The position numbers were made by a program, and so were the translations under genes. This document shows positions 23,090 to 34,080 of a DNA stretch of 64,000 bases, piece by piece (position 1 is the stretch's first letter; each line of letters starts with the position of its first letter). This DNA is from Zingiber officinale (taxonomy: Eukaryota > Streptophyta > Magnoliopsida > Zingiberales > Zingiberaceae), in assembly GCF_018446385.1 (NCBI RefSeq), contig NC_056001.1, positions 10,162,672 through 10,226,671 of the forward strand. The letters are read 5' to 3'. The notes beneath the pieces are model-generated. The model was not told the DNA's origin. It saw nothing but the letters and a program-made list of their open reading frames with translations, and did not search any database.

Positions 23090-23884
23090 ATGGCTCTTCA
23101 AGAAGGACGAAGCATCCATGAACCACCACCATACGATCAAGAAGATTTCAACTACTGGAGGCGAGGAATGGAATGGTTCTTAGGAAGCCAAAATTTCGAT
23201 AATGTGCTGATATTGAGAAAATCGTCTCAGGACTCAGAATTAAACGAAAATGTAAGTAAACTTATTTGTAATATTTTACCTAACAATGTTTTATACAGAT
23301 TAGAAAAGTACAAGAATGCACGTGAGCTTTGGACCCAGTTGATCAAGCTACACGAGGAGTCGTTAGAGCTAGAGGATCAAGTCAAAATCAAATCTGGACT
23401 CGAATCAAATTCAATCGGAAAGTCTACTGAATTAGGAGTTACGCTCAAGGTTAGTAATATTTACCAAAATATCCTTGCTAGTAGTAGTTTAAATAATCTG
23501 TATGATAATTTAGATAAGTATGAGATTATCCCAAGTATGGTATATGATAATCTAAATTTACATGATTCAAATTCAAAACCACAAATTAATCTAGTTTCTG
23601 ATCAAGTCAATCAAGACTTTGATCAAATTAGTATCAACCTTGACTTGGTCAAACAGAACAGTGACCAAATCAATTCAAATAATTCAGAAAATCTAAAATT
23701 AAGTGAAAATTCAAAGATAATTAATTCAAACATTAAAATAAATTCAAATTTAAAATTTAAAAATAAGAAAATATATTTAGATAAAATTAATAAATACCTT
23801 AAGAAAGTATTTAATAATCTAGACAATATCAATCTAAAAATTCTATCCAAAGCCAAGAAAATTTTAAAGACAAGACTAATCTAA
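23090..23884 (+). pseudogene. Copia-like gag of copy B, fossil
   Basis: The frame of 264 residues opens with the DUF4219/UBN2-type N-terminus of Copia gag (PYDQEDFNYWRRGMEWFLGS) and has a YKNARELWTQLIKLHEE block like that in copy A. The C-terminal half is Asn/Asp/Ile/Leu-rich, reflecting AT-rich drift. A zinc knuckle comparable to copy A is not visible. It is part of a retroelement copy that appears broken. Confidence 0.75.
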
Positions 23885-24174
23885 TAAATTTAACTAATAA
23901 TATGAACTTAAAAGACAAAGAAAATATAAGGATAAATTCAAACATTCTATTAAATTTAAAATTAAATATTAAAAAAAAAATAAAATTAACAATTAATAAC
24001 AAGTTAAAGGATAAACCTTTAAAGAAATATAATTCAAACAATCTAATTAATTCGGATTTAAAAACTAATAAAAGCTTAAACATTAACAATAATCTATAAA
24101 AAGACAATTCCATCAACTTAATAAAAATAAAATTGAAAGAAAATTTAAATATTAAATACACTCTTTTAAAGAAG

Positions 24175-24342
24175 AGCAGATCCTCTGGTCCGCAAATTGC
24201 GGACCAGGGGATGGTCCACTACATCAGGACCCTTGATTTATATTGACCCCACCTATTTAAAGATAGGGTCCATCCAAATCAAGGGTCCTCATCAGTGGAC
24301 CATCTCTTGGTCCGCAATTTGCGGACTAGAAGATCCGGCCCG
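24175..24342. mobile_element. Foldback MITE, 168 bp, flanked by a 12-bp direct repeat
   Basis: The two arms are inverted copies: GATCCTCTGGTCCGCAAATT on the left pairs with AATTTGCGGACTAGAAGATC on the right, and both contain GGTCCAC-type and AAGGGTCC segments around a short AT-rich centre. The direct repeat CTTTTAAAGAAG flanks it at 24163-24174 and 24343-24354. It has no coding capacity. It is probably a MITE inserted in copy B. Superfamily is unsure: a target duplication of this length is longer than the 8-9 bp usual for hAT or Mutator. Confidence 0.8.
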
Positions 24343-24479
24343 CTTTTAAAGAAGGACAATTTGACAAATTTAATTAATTCAAAATTCAAAATTTAAATTT
24401 AAATTACAAATTAAACATTAAATCTTAACTAAAACTAATCTTAATTATATAAAAATCTTAAAAGAAAATTCAATAATTT

Positions 24480-24990
24480 AAGGGGAGGCTCCAAACTATT
24501 TGACACCTCTAAAAATAATCTACCCGACAGGATAACCAAAATAACCTACCTGGCAGTGTAATTAGGATTAGCTTAAAAAGAGACAAAAGTTTAACTTGAC
24601 CTACAGTACTGATGAAGTTTTGGATGATAGTACATTAGGGAAACTCTGTCTATGCATGTCTAGGAAGATATGACTTCGACCTGGTGCATTGGACTTAGTG
24701 CAACTAACAGAAGCTATCCCTAACGGATCCTAACTAGTTAAACCAAGACTTTGTATTAAATTCAGCGGATAGGATTATTTGGAAAACCTCAAAGGCATGG
24801 TTACTCTAATGATGCCCAAGTGACTCACCATAACCCAGAAGTTTATCTAAAGAATGCTTATTTGTTGATCCCAAAGCTAAACCTGAATCTAACACAAAGT
24901 TAAACCAAACCCTAAAAATTGAACTTAACTTCATCTCACAAAAATTATAGGTTTCTCTAATTGAAAACATAGATCAGTGAGATGACTAAG
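24480..24990 (+). other. Conserved noncoding block downstream of gag (copy B)
   Basis: It matches the minus strand of 470-985 in order and spacing (AGGCTCCA, ACCCGACAGG, GATGATAGTAC, CTAGGAAGATATGACTTCGA, GTTTATCTAAAGAATGC). It has no reading frame of note. It is the second instance of the block that sits between gag and the AT-rich tail in this family. Confidence 0.65.
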
Positions 24991-25019
24991 GACTTCAAAC
25001 CAAATCGAACTAAATCAAA

Positions 25020-28000
25020 TCGAATCAAACCAAAATGAATCGAATCGAACGAAATCTAATTAAATTAAATCTAACAAAAATTAAATTAAATCTAATTAAA
25101 TTAAATTAAATCTAATTAAATTAAATTAAATATAATTAAATTAAATCCAACTAAAATTAAATTAAATCTAATTAAAATTAAAGAAAATCTAATTAAAATT
25201 AACTTAAATCCAATTAAATTAAAACTAATTAAATTCAAATTCAAATTCAAATAAAATAAATTAGAATCAAATTAAATTAAAATTAAATTAAATTAAATTA
25301 AAATTAAATAAATTAGAATCAAATTAAAAATAAAAATAAAATAAAATAAAATAAATTAGAATCAAATTAAAATTAATATTAAAAATTTAATTTAAATTAA
25401 AAATTATTTAAAAATTAACAAAAAAATATACATTAAAAATTATTTTAAAATTAACTTAAAAATATATTTAAAAAATTGTTTTAAAAATCAATTTTAAAAA
25501 TTACTTTAAAAAATCTATTTTAAAAATTACCTTATAAATATATTTTAAAAACTGTTTTAAAAAGTAACTTAAAAATCTATTTTAAAAAATTAACTTAAAA
25601 AACTATTTTAAAAATTATTTTAACATAAAAACTATTTTTGAAAATCATTTTAACTTATAATTATTTAAACATAAAAATTATTTTATTTTTAAAAAATAAC
25701 TTAAAAACTATCTTAAAAATTATTTTAACTTAAAAAAATATTTTAAGTAAAAAATCTAATACAAAATTATTTTTAAAATTATTATAAAAATTATCTTTTA
25801 ATAATTAATTAATTTTAGTATTAAAAATTTAATTTAAATTAAAAATTAAATTAAAAATCTATTTTAAAATTGTTTTAAAAATTAACTTAAAAATCTATTT
25901 TAAAAAATTATTTAAAAATCTATTTTAAAAATTATTTAAAAATTAACATAAAAATATACTTGACAAATTATTTTAAAATTAACTTAAAAATTTATTTAAA
26001 AAATTGTTTTAAAAATTACTTAAAAAAATCTAATTTAAAAATTAACTTATAAATATATTTTAAAAACTGTTCTAGAAAGTAACTTAAAAATCTATTTTAA
26101 AAATTAATTAAAAAATAACTTAAAAAACAATTTTAAAAATTATTTTAACATAAAAACAATTTTGAAAATTATTTTAACTTATAATTATTTAAACATAAAA
26201 ATTATTTTATTTAAAAAAAAAAAAACTTAAAAACTATCTTAAAAATTATTTTAACTTAAAAAATTATTTTAAGTAAAAAATATTTTACAAAATTATTCTA
26301 AATCTTCTTTTAAAAATTATTTTTAAAAGTATTTTAAAAATTATTTAAAAAATCTTTAAAAATTATTTTAAAAAATCTTTAAAAATCTCTAAAATTTATT
26401 TTAAAAATATTTTAAAAAATATTTTAAAAATTATTTTTATAAATCTTTTAAAAATTATCTTTTAATCTTTCAAATATCCTTTTAAAAAATCTTTTTAAAA
26501 TTAGTTTATAAAATATTTTCTAAAATTATCTTTAAATATTTGAAAAATACTTTAAAAATTTATTTAAAAATTGTTTTGAATATCTCTTAAAAATTATTTT
26601 AAAAATCCTTTAAAAATTATTTTAAAATTCTTTTAAAATTATTTTTATAATTATTTTAATTTTTTTAATAAAATTATTTTTAAAAACCTTAAAAAATTTA
26701 ATTTAAAAATTATTTTAAAAATTAATTTAATATTTTTGATCTTTTAAATATTATTTTAAAATCTTTTAAAAATTATTTTAAAAATGCTTAAAAATTTATT
26801 TTGGAAAAATTTTAAAAATAATTTTTTAAATTATTTAAAAAATCCTTTAAAAATTATTTAAAATATCCTTTAGAAAACTATTTTTAAAATCTTTTAAAAA
26901 TTATTTTAAAAATCCCTTTAAATTATTAATAAAAATCCTTTAAAATATTTTTAAAAATTATTATACATTTAAAAATTATGTTAAGAATACTTTTAAAAAT
27001 TATCTTAAAATTATTTTTAAAAAAAAATGATTTAAATCAAAATTCAATTAACCTAAACTTTAAACTTAATTAAAAATAATATTAATAATTAAAATTTATT
27101 TTTGTAGTATAATTTTATTTTAAAAAAATGATTAATCAAGCTGGGTAACATCGAGTCTGGGTGACCGGCCCGGTCCCACGGAAGTTTCCCACCGGTCACA
27201 GGGTAAATCGGGAAGCGCACGTGGCGGCCAACCGATAAGCCCAGCATCCTTTGATTACGCTCTCCATTTGGAGGAAAAATTCCTGCAAATACGTCGTAGC
27301 TGGGGCTCGAACCTAGTCTAATCTTATTTAAGAACTTAGTTGAATTGATCAATATCTTAATTTAACCTAATTAAAATATATAAACTCTATGTCATTTTTA
27401 AATCAAATTTGACTATACATTAAAATGTAAATTTAAAATTAACAAAAAAAAATTAATCTAAAAACTTAAACTTTTAAAAATTATTTTAATTTTTTTAAAA
27501 ATTATTTTAAAAAATTAATTTAAAAATTCTTTTAAAAATTAATTTAATATTTTTTATCTTTTAAATATTATTTTAAAAGTACTTTAAAAATATTTTAAAA
27601 ATTATTTTAAAAATGCTTTAAAAAATTATTTTGGAAAATCTTTAAAAATTATTTTTTAAATTATTTTTAAAATCCTTTAAAAATTATTTAAAAAATCCTT
27701 TAGAAAACTATTTGAAAAATATTTTAAAAATTATTTTAAAAATTCCTTTAAATTATTAAGAAAAATCCTTTAGAATATTTTTAAAAATTATCTTAAAATT
27801 ATTTTTTTTAAAAAAAAATCATTTAAATCAAAATTCAATTAACCTAAACTTTCAACTTAATTAAACAAAAATAATAATAATTAAAATTTATTTATGTAGA
27901 ATAACTTTATTTAAAAAAATGATTAATCAGGTTGGGTAATGTCGAACCTGGGATGACCGGCCTGGCCCCACGGAAGTTTTCCACTGGTCACCAGGGTAAA

Positions 28001-29263
28001 TCGGGAAGCACACGTGGCGGCCAACCCTGAAGCTAACATCCTTTGATTACGCTCTCCATTTGGAGATAAAATGCTTACAAATACGTCGTAGCTGGAGTTC
28101 GAACCTAGTCTAATCTTATTTAAGAACTTAGTTGAATTGATCAGTATCTTAATTTAACCTAATTAAAATATATTAACTCTAGGTCATTTTTAAATCAAAT
28201 TTGACTATACATTAAAATGTAAATTTAAAATTAACAAAATAAAAATTAATCTAAAAACTTAAACTTTTAAAAATTATTTTAATTTTTTAAAAAATTATTT
28301 TGAAAAATCTTTAAAAAAATAATTTAAAAATTCTTTTAAAAATTAATTTAATATTTTTTATCATTTAAATATTATTTTAAAAGTCCTTTAAAAAATCTTT
28401 TAAAAATTATTTTAAAAATGCTTAAAAAATTATTTTGGAAAATCTTTAAAAATTATTTTTTAAATTATTTTAAAAATCCTTTAAAAATTATTTAAAAAAT
28501 CCCTTTAAATTATTAAGAAAAATCCTTTAAAATATTTTTAAAAATTATTATACATTTAAAAATTATGTTAAGAATACTTTTAAAAATTATTTTTTTAAAA
28601 AAAATTCATTTAAATCAAAATTCAATTAACCTAAACTTTAAACTTAATTAAACAAAAATAATAATAATTAAAATTTATTTGTGTTGTATAAATTTATTTT
28701 TAAAAAATGATTAATCAGGTTGGGTAACGTCGAGCCTGGGATGACCGGCCTGGCCCCACGGAAGTTTCCCACTGGTCACCAAGGTAAATCGGGAAGCGCA
28801 CGTGGAGGCCAACCCAGAAGCCCAACATCCTTTGATTACGCTCTCCATTTGGAGGAAAAATTCCTACAAATACGTCGTAGCTGAGGTTCAAACCTAGTTT
28901 AATCTTATTTAAGAACTTAGTTGAATTGATCAATATCTTAATTTAACCTAATTAAAATATATTAACTCTAGGTCATTTTTAAATCAAATTTGACTATACA
29001 TTAAAATGTAAATTTAAAATTAACATAAAAAAATTAATCTAAAAACTTAAATTAAAATTTAAAACTGACTTAATCAAAATAACTTAAAATTTAACTTAAA
29101 TTAAACTTAACTTAAAAATTAAATTAAACCTAAATTAATTTAAATTAAAATTAAATTAAAACGTAAATTAAAACTTAAAACTTAAATTTAATCTTTCAAT
29201 TAAAACTTAATCTTAAACTTAAAATCAAAACTTAAATTTTAAATTAAAACTCAAACTTAAAAT
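25020..29263. repeat. AT-rich repeat tract of copy B, about 4.2 kb
   Basis: Degenerate short motifs (AAATCTAATTAAATTAAATT at first, then TTTTAAAAATTATTTTAAAA) extend over the entire stretch with almost no G+C. The last third contains three larger repeats of about 790 bp, each with a G+C-richer island. Nothing in it codes. It occupies the place where protease-integrase-RT-RNase H would be expected. Confidence 0.85.
27100..29000. repeat. Tandem repeat, period about 790 bp, three units each with a 220-bp G+C-rich island
   Basis: Islands at about 27129-27345, 27922-28140 and 28703-28930 share CCACGGAAGTTTCCCAC, GGTAAATCGGGAAGC, CACGTGGCGGCCAACC, CTTTGATTACGCTCTCCATT and AATACGTCGTAGCTG. The AT-rich sequence between them is also repeated, giving starts roughly 793 and 781 bp apart. 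Each island ends with a GGTTCGAACCT-like motif recalling an RNA polymerase III B box, but no convincing A box was found. The open frames over copies 1 and 3 are not believed to be genes. Confidence 0.8.
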
Positions 29264-30032
29264 TATAATCTAATTACTACTCATATTTTTATTGTCCTAA
29301 CTCTGTTTTGCAAGATAAATATATTTTTCTATTGATTAGATTATTTTTTTTGTTGTAGGAAAGAAAAGAGACAAAAAGTGGTTCGGGTGCCTAGCCCAGT
29401 TCGCCTGAGCGGGTGCCACAGGCACTCGGATGATTTGAGCACCCAGAATTGGTCCAGGCGCTAGGACCACAAAAGTTATCCCGAAGCTGAGTTGGAGCAC
29501 GATGACTGGCCGAACCCACGTCAGTGGTCCAGACGCTCGGAAGTTGATACATTTCGCAGATGAAGTTCGACAAGAGATCGCCACATCAGCAACGGTCCAG
29601 GCGACCAAAGGGGTTCTAGGCGCCCAGAATAGGCCTATATAAGAGTCTTCGACCAGCAGCTTCAGAACAACATTGACTACAACTTTCATATTCAAGTGCT
29701 GCTCCAAAAAAGCTTCGACGACACTAAAAAACTATTTCGAAGTTCCAGGAACAAGAGACTTCATTTTCCTTTCTATTTGTCGGTAACAAATTTTATTTTT
29801 AGTTCTTGTACTCAATTATTATAATCCTTTTATGAACTAATAGTGATTTCCCAATGAAAGCGATCGGCAATTGCGAGCCTTGGAGTAGGAGTCGTCACAG
29901 TCTCCGAACCAAGTAAAACCATCTGTGTTAGTGTTGTCTTCTATTTTCTTTATTTCGCTGCGTAACTCATTTTCAATCATAATTTTCAAAAATCGTTATT
30001 CACCCTCCATCTAACGACTTTACAATCCTACA
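29264..30032 (+). mobile_element. LTR-like sequence at the right end of copy B (3' LTR, lacking its first part)
   Basis: From TAATCTAATTACTACTC it follows the second half of the copy A/B LTR (GCAGG or GTAGG segments, GTTCGGGCGC-like stretch, CTTGGAGTAGGAGTCG, CTCCGAACCAAGTAAAAC) and ends TCCTACA. Its terminus resembles the copy A LTR end more than that of copy B. The AT-rich tract runs straight into it, so the outer third of the LTR is not seen. Confidence 0.6.
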
Positions 30033-30896
30033 CTAATTACATCAACGTGACATTTTTTGACCACTGATTGACCCCCTTTCACTTCTTTGACTTAGTCTCC
30101 CATAGGAAACTTGAATTTTTGGTAGAAAGTGGAGACTGTGGGTTGGAACACACTTAGCGCAGGTCTCCCTAGTATAATATTGTAGGTTGAGGTCATATTT
30201 ATGATAATGAAGAGCATATGCTAGGTCCTCATCAACGGTTCTTCCCCCAAGGAAAGGGAGAGATCAATCTAGTCAAATGACTGTACTTCATGTCTTGTGA
30301 ATCCATATAAGGAGGTATGTATAGGGCGAAGTCCTCCCCCATTAAGCTACATTTGGTTGAAGACCTTTTCAAAGATAATGTTAACGAAACTGCTCGTGTC
30401 TATGAACACTCTTTTTATAGTGTAATTGGCGATGAGAGCTTCGATCACCAAGGCATCTTCATGAAGATTCTATTCCTTCCAAATCTCTAGGCCCGAAGCT
30501 GATTGAGGGCTCCTTCCTTTTTCGTGACTGGTGCTGACTCCATAAGTCTCCAATCTTCGATCATGGCCCTTGTTGACTCTAGTGGAGTCTCCATCTATTG
30601 GACCTCCCAAAATTATATGGACAATCCCCCCGATATGACTGACAATTAGTAGTGCCATGGCAAGTAGGATGGTGAGGGCATCGGAAGGGCTCTAGAGATC
30701 TTCTATTCGGTCGACTTTGGTTGGCTTTTCGTTGATCGATCACTCGCCGTAACTCCCTCGCATATGGTTGATAATCTCGAGTAAAGAGGGTTGTCGATTG
30801 ATGATAAACACAATAACAATCTGCCTTAGGGGGCCCCTAGCTCAACTCTAGCATAGAGGCTGGGGGGCTGATTTCCACCGTTTGTACGACCTTTTC

Positions 30897-31369
30897 TCAC
30901 CTCCTATTCACGAGTTTTTGACTTTGTAAAAGAAGAAGAGGAGCTTTGCAGGTCGACCGAGTAGAGGTGGAACTCAGAGTTGGAACTTCTTTTCTTCTTG
31001 TAGACTGGGCTTTCTTAACATGAGCATATTTGATCGCTCGAGCCTGCAAATCGTTAAAATCGACTAGGTGCTTCTTTACTAGAGACCTGAAGAAATCTTC
31101 CTTCGTCAAGCGTTGGGAGAAGATACTGACCAGCACATCCAAGCTAACCGAGGGAACATTCATGCTACCGGATTGAACCATAACAAGTATTCCTTCAAAG
31201 GTTCTTTGACCTTTTGCTTGAGAGTGAACAGATCAAGTGGGAATTTTTGATACCTTCGACTAGTCGCAAAGTGATGCATGAACATTGTCTTGAACTCTTC
31301 CAAGGTCTGAATGGAGGAAGTGGTAAGACGATGGAATCGCCTTTGTGCTGAGTCTGAGAGAGTTGTCAA
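30897..31369 (-). pseudogene. Gypsy gag fragments, fossil
   Basis: Two open minus-strand segments (31160-31369 and 30897-31181) carry a retrotransposon-gag domain typical of plant Gypsy elements, including FHRLTTSSIQTLEEFKTMF and a TKEDFFRSLVKKHLVDFNDL block further on. These proteins form the particle shell. Part of a broken copy; no complete gene is claimed. Confidence 0.7.
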
Positions 31370-31915
31370 GAAAACTCGACACTTGATATCATTCGTATAC
31401 TAGAGCAACAATGATGTGTTTCCGAATTTGCATATATGATTTTCAGGATCGGTTGTTCCATCATATTTCCGGATCTACAGCGCTCGGAAGTATCGCGATA
31501 ATTCATCTTGAAGAATATTCTTTGAAAATAGAGAGCCTTGGATGACCTTCGTTCCACTAGGTGTGGGAGTCTTTCCCCTTGAAGGACCTCTATGTGGGGT
31601 CTCTCTCGAGGATTCCAAGAATGATGTCCGCATAGCTAATGTCCCGATCAGAGTAGGGATTGCAGCATGGGCATTTCGTTTGGTTAAGTCAACTTTTGAC
31701 CAGGCGCTTGTGGCGCTTCGATTGATTGAGGCAACATCTCGAATGATAGAGGGTTAGGTATTAGCAGTGCCGACTATTGGGAATGTTCCTACGACATCTC
31801 TTGCACCATAGTAGCCACTAGCTTATTGAAATCATATGTTGACATGGTGATGACGTTGGTTCTTCTAGCATCATTCATCTCAACGACTTATTCATGTCTT
31901 AACTCAGTATTCCTA

Positions 31916-31927
31916 CAGACGACGCCA
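31916..31927 (-). other. Gypsy primer-binding site
   Basis: The minus strand reads TGGCGTCGTCTG followed by TAGGAA, close to the TTGGCGCCGTCTGTGGGAA motif common just inside plant Tat-type LTRs. It marks the LTR border at 31931 (TGATCCTG on the plus strand). Confidence 0.6.
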
Positions 31928-32518
31928 ATTTGATCCTGTTTGAGAGCGCTAATGAACGAATCACCGATGAGTTAATGTTGAGGTTGACCAAATCGTTGAT
32001 CACTCGGGAATAGTAAAAGCTGGTGGAGAGATTCATCAGAGCTTGGATGGAAGAAAATAGGAAATAGAGAGTTAAAATGATAGTCAGAGGGTTCTCTGGC
32101 GTAGTCACTTCGACGTTCAAGTGAGTCTCCGGCAAGAGAGAATGAAGAAGAGCAATGATTTAGGATTTCTAGAAGTCTCAGTCTATGTGCGCGTACAACT
32201 TTTTATAGAGTTTTAGTTGTGCCTTCACGTTCTCCGGGGGTTCCAAGATGAATGATAAGGATATGGGAATTACATGGAGCCAGCACAGATTCAGACACAA
32301 ATTCGAGGGTGATCCAAATCGGGAATGACATGAAGTTGGGGACGATTCAGAGTTAGGAATGACCTAAAGTCGGATATAATATGAAGCCAAGAATGATATG
32401 AAATCGGGGAGCCACCTTCTATTGGCTTTGACTATTGACTTTCCTCGACCACATAACATCTTTCTACTACCTTGTCTCACCTATAGAGTCGGGAATGGTA
32501 CATATACAAAAATTGCAC

Positions 32519-32770
32519 GGAGTCTGGAACAACGTCAATTCGGACACGGATTCGAAGATGATCCGAAGTCAGAAATTGCACGGAGTCTGGAATAACGTGA
32601 ATTCGGACACGGATTCGAAGATGATCCGAAGTCAGAAATTGCACGGAGTCTGGAATAACGTGAATTCGGACACGGATTCGAAGATGATCCGAAGTCAGAA
32701 ATTGCACGGAGTCTGGAATAACGTGAATTCGGACACGGATTCGAAGATGATCCGAAGTCAGAAATGTCAT
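32519..32770. repeat. 63-bp minisatellite, four nearly identical units
   Basis: GGAGTCTGGAATAACGTGAA recurs at 32519, 32582, 32645 and 32708 with nearly identical flanks (GATTCGAAGATGATCCGAAG). More diverged relatives lie at 32270-32400 and 32770-32810. Since 63 is a multiple of three, the array gives long open frames on both strands, none believed to be genes. It lies inside the probable Gypsy LTR. Confidence 0.9.
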
Positions 32771-32949
32771 GGAGGGGGAGACGATCCGGGATCGAAAATG
32801 ACATGAAGTCGGGTACAATCCAGACCATAAACTCGGCGAGCAGTCTACTGTCAACTTTAACCACCACCGATAGTAGAACTATTGACTTCCCCTTCCCATC
32901 TTCCCACTGTCTACCGTATCATTCACTTTAGTATGTATATAATTCATGT

Positions 32950-33830
32950 ATGAATTTGCTCGACCGGGTATGCTGAACGAGAATTCGCCGACCAGACGGC
33001 GGCGAGCCGATGCGTAATAGAAGTGGCATCGTTAAGAACTCGGCGGAGATTATCGCCAAGACCAGCTTCGGCATCAGCGAAGAGAAGGGGAATCGATTGT
33101 TCAAGAAGCAGCAGATGCTGTTCCGGCGAGATCCTGTGCTCCAAGAAGTCCTACCAAGCGTGGAGGTTGGGGAAGCACATCGATAGGCTTCTCCATGACA
33201 TCGTCTGTTCCCGACGGGAACAGGGTGATTCTGAGGCGGAGCAGCAGCATGACCTCCTCAGACAGCTCCTCGAGGCCGAGAATCGAGACGGGAGAAGGAG
33301 GAAGTTTGCTGCGAGGGGCTTCATGGACGAGTATAAGACTTTCTTCTTCACCGGCCACGAGACCACCGCGCTGGCCCTCTGTTGGCCCTTAATCTTCCTG
33401 GCCCTGCACCCGAAGTGGCAGAGCATTCTCCGGGAAGAAGTCGAGCTAGTTTCCGTCGGCCGGCCTTTTGACTCCGACGTGCTCTCCAGGTTAACAAAGG
33501 CAAATAAGAAGAATTGATGGTGCAAGTAATTGCAGATGGGGAAGGTATGGAACAAGGTGCTCCGGCTGTACTCGCCGGCACCGAACGTGCAACGGCAGGC
33601 AAGGGAGGAGGTCCGCGTCGGGGATTTGGTGGTCCCCTAGGGGACTAACATGCGGACGTGGTGGGCATGCGCCACGACCCGGAGCGATGTTGTGAGCGAG
33701 TTCAGGCCGGAGAGGTTCGAGGAGTACCGTGTCCACGGTGGGTGCCAGCATTGGATGGGTAGGGAGGACCTGCGTCTGGCGCAACAAAAGACGGTGGAGA
33801 TCCTTTGCCGATATCTAAGCGAGTAAAAAT
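32950..33830 (+). pseudogene. Cytochrome P450 pseudogene (CYP72 clan, CYP714/CYP735-like)
   Basis: Fragments in more than one frame match a plant P450. 33036-33128 gives a SAEIIAKTSFGISEEKG block. 33136-33516 gives the K-helix side with the I-helix motif FFFTGHETTALAL and HPKWQSILREEVE. From about 33537 it gives KVLRLYSPAPNVQRQAREEV and EFRPERFEEY. The haem-binding loop (FxxGxRxCxG) is not recognisable; only a short stretch near the C-terminus remains. The N-terminal third is missing and the frame changes at least twice, near 33130 and 33525, with an in-frame stop near 33640. P450s of this clan modify hormones such as gibberellins or cytokinins. It lies between the Gypsy LTR and the LRR gene, so it may be a relic of a local P450 gene or a captured fragment. 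Confidence 0.85.
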
Positions 33831-34020
33831 TGGGGTTGTTTTTAGAAAATCGGAGAGTCGCACTCGCTGGACATTGGACGGTGAAGATCCTTCGTCAACA
33901 AAGAGCTAACCAGAGGAAAACGTGGCCACCATTTATCATCACTGATGCTGTGTTTGGGATCGAGGCCGCCCAACTATTTGCCTAAGGCCTAAGGGGCATT
34001 CGATCGAGAGAATCCTTCCG

Positions 34021-34056
34021 ATGCCGGAGAACGTGATGGAGACGAAAGCGAAGTAG
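34021..34056 (+). promoter_or_regulatory. Possible upstream ORF in the leader of the LRR gene
   Basis: ATGCCGGAGAACGTGATGG opens an 11-codon frame that ends in TAG, 24 bases before the proposed start ATG at 34081. If the leader reaches this far it could lower translation of the main frame. The transcription start is not known from sequence. Confidence 0.35.
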
Positions 34057-34080
34057 GGAGTCAATCAAAGGCCAGCAACG

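Larger units (their letters stand above)
10613..30032 (+). mobile_element. Non-autonomous Copia-like LTR element, copy B, with nested insertions
   Basis: The order is 5' LTR (10613-11567 and 22591-22726, split by CACTA), initiator tRNA-Met primer-binding site (22729-22740), short gag (23090-23884), AT-rich DNA with a foldback MITE (24175-24342), a conserved block (24480-24990), about 4.2 kb of AT-rich repeat, and LTR-like sequence (29264-30032). No pol is visible. The two LTR regions are rather different, the right one lacks the first part of the LTR, and the flanks differ (CCATG versus CTAAT), so the right boundary may belong to another copy or a recombinant. The element is broken. Confidence 0.65.
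30040..32920 (-). mobile_element. Tat-type Ty3/Gypsy remnant: LTR, primer-binding site, gag, protease
   Basis: On the minus strand an LTR (about 32920 to 31931) with a 63-bp minisatellite precedes a primer-binding-like site (31927 to 31916, TGGCGTCGTCTG). Gag similarity follows (about 31890-30900; blocks LEEFKTMFMHHFATSRR, LKQKVKEPLKEYLLWF), then aspartic-protease-like similarity towards 30060. The sequence stops at the copy B junction near 30033. It is broken many times and old. Confidence 0.65.

Noticed and set aside
27089-27352. 87-codon minus-strand frame over the first G+C island
   Set aside because: The frame is not kept in the other two copies of the 790-bp repeat, and there is no family match.
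27129-28930. tRNA genes or typical SINE suggested by GGTTCGAACC motifs
   Set aside because: Only a B-box-like motif is present; no A box at the right distance, no cloverleaf and no target duplications around single islands.
32435-32867. Open frames of 110-125 codons on both strands
   Set aside because: They are produced by the 63-bp minisatellite, whose length is a multiple of three; there is no domain, and both strands are equally open.
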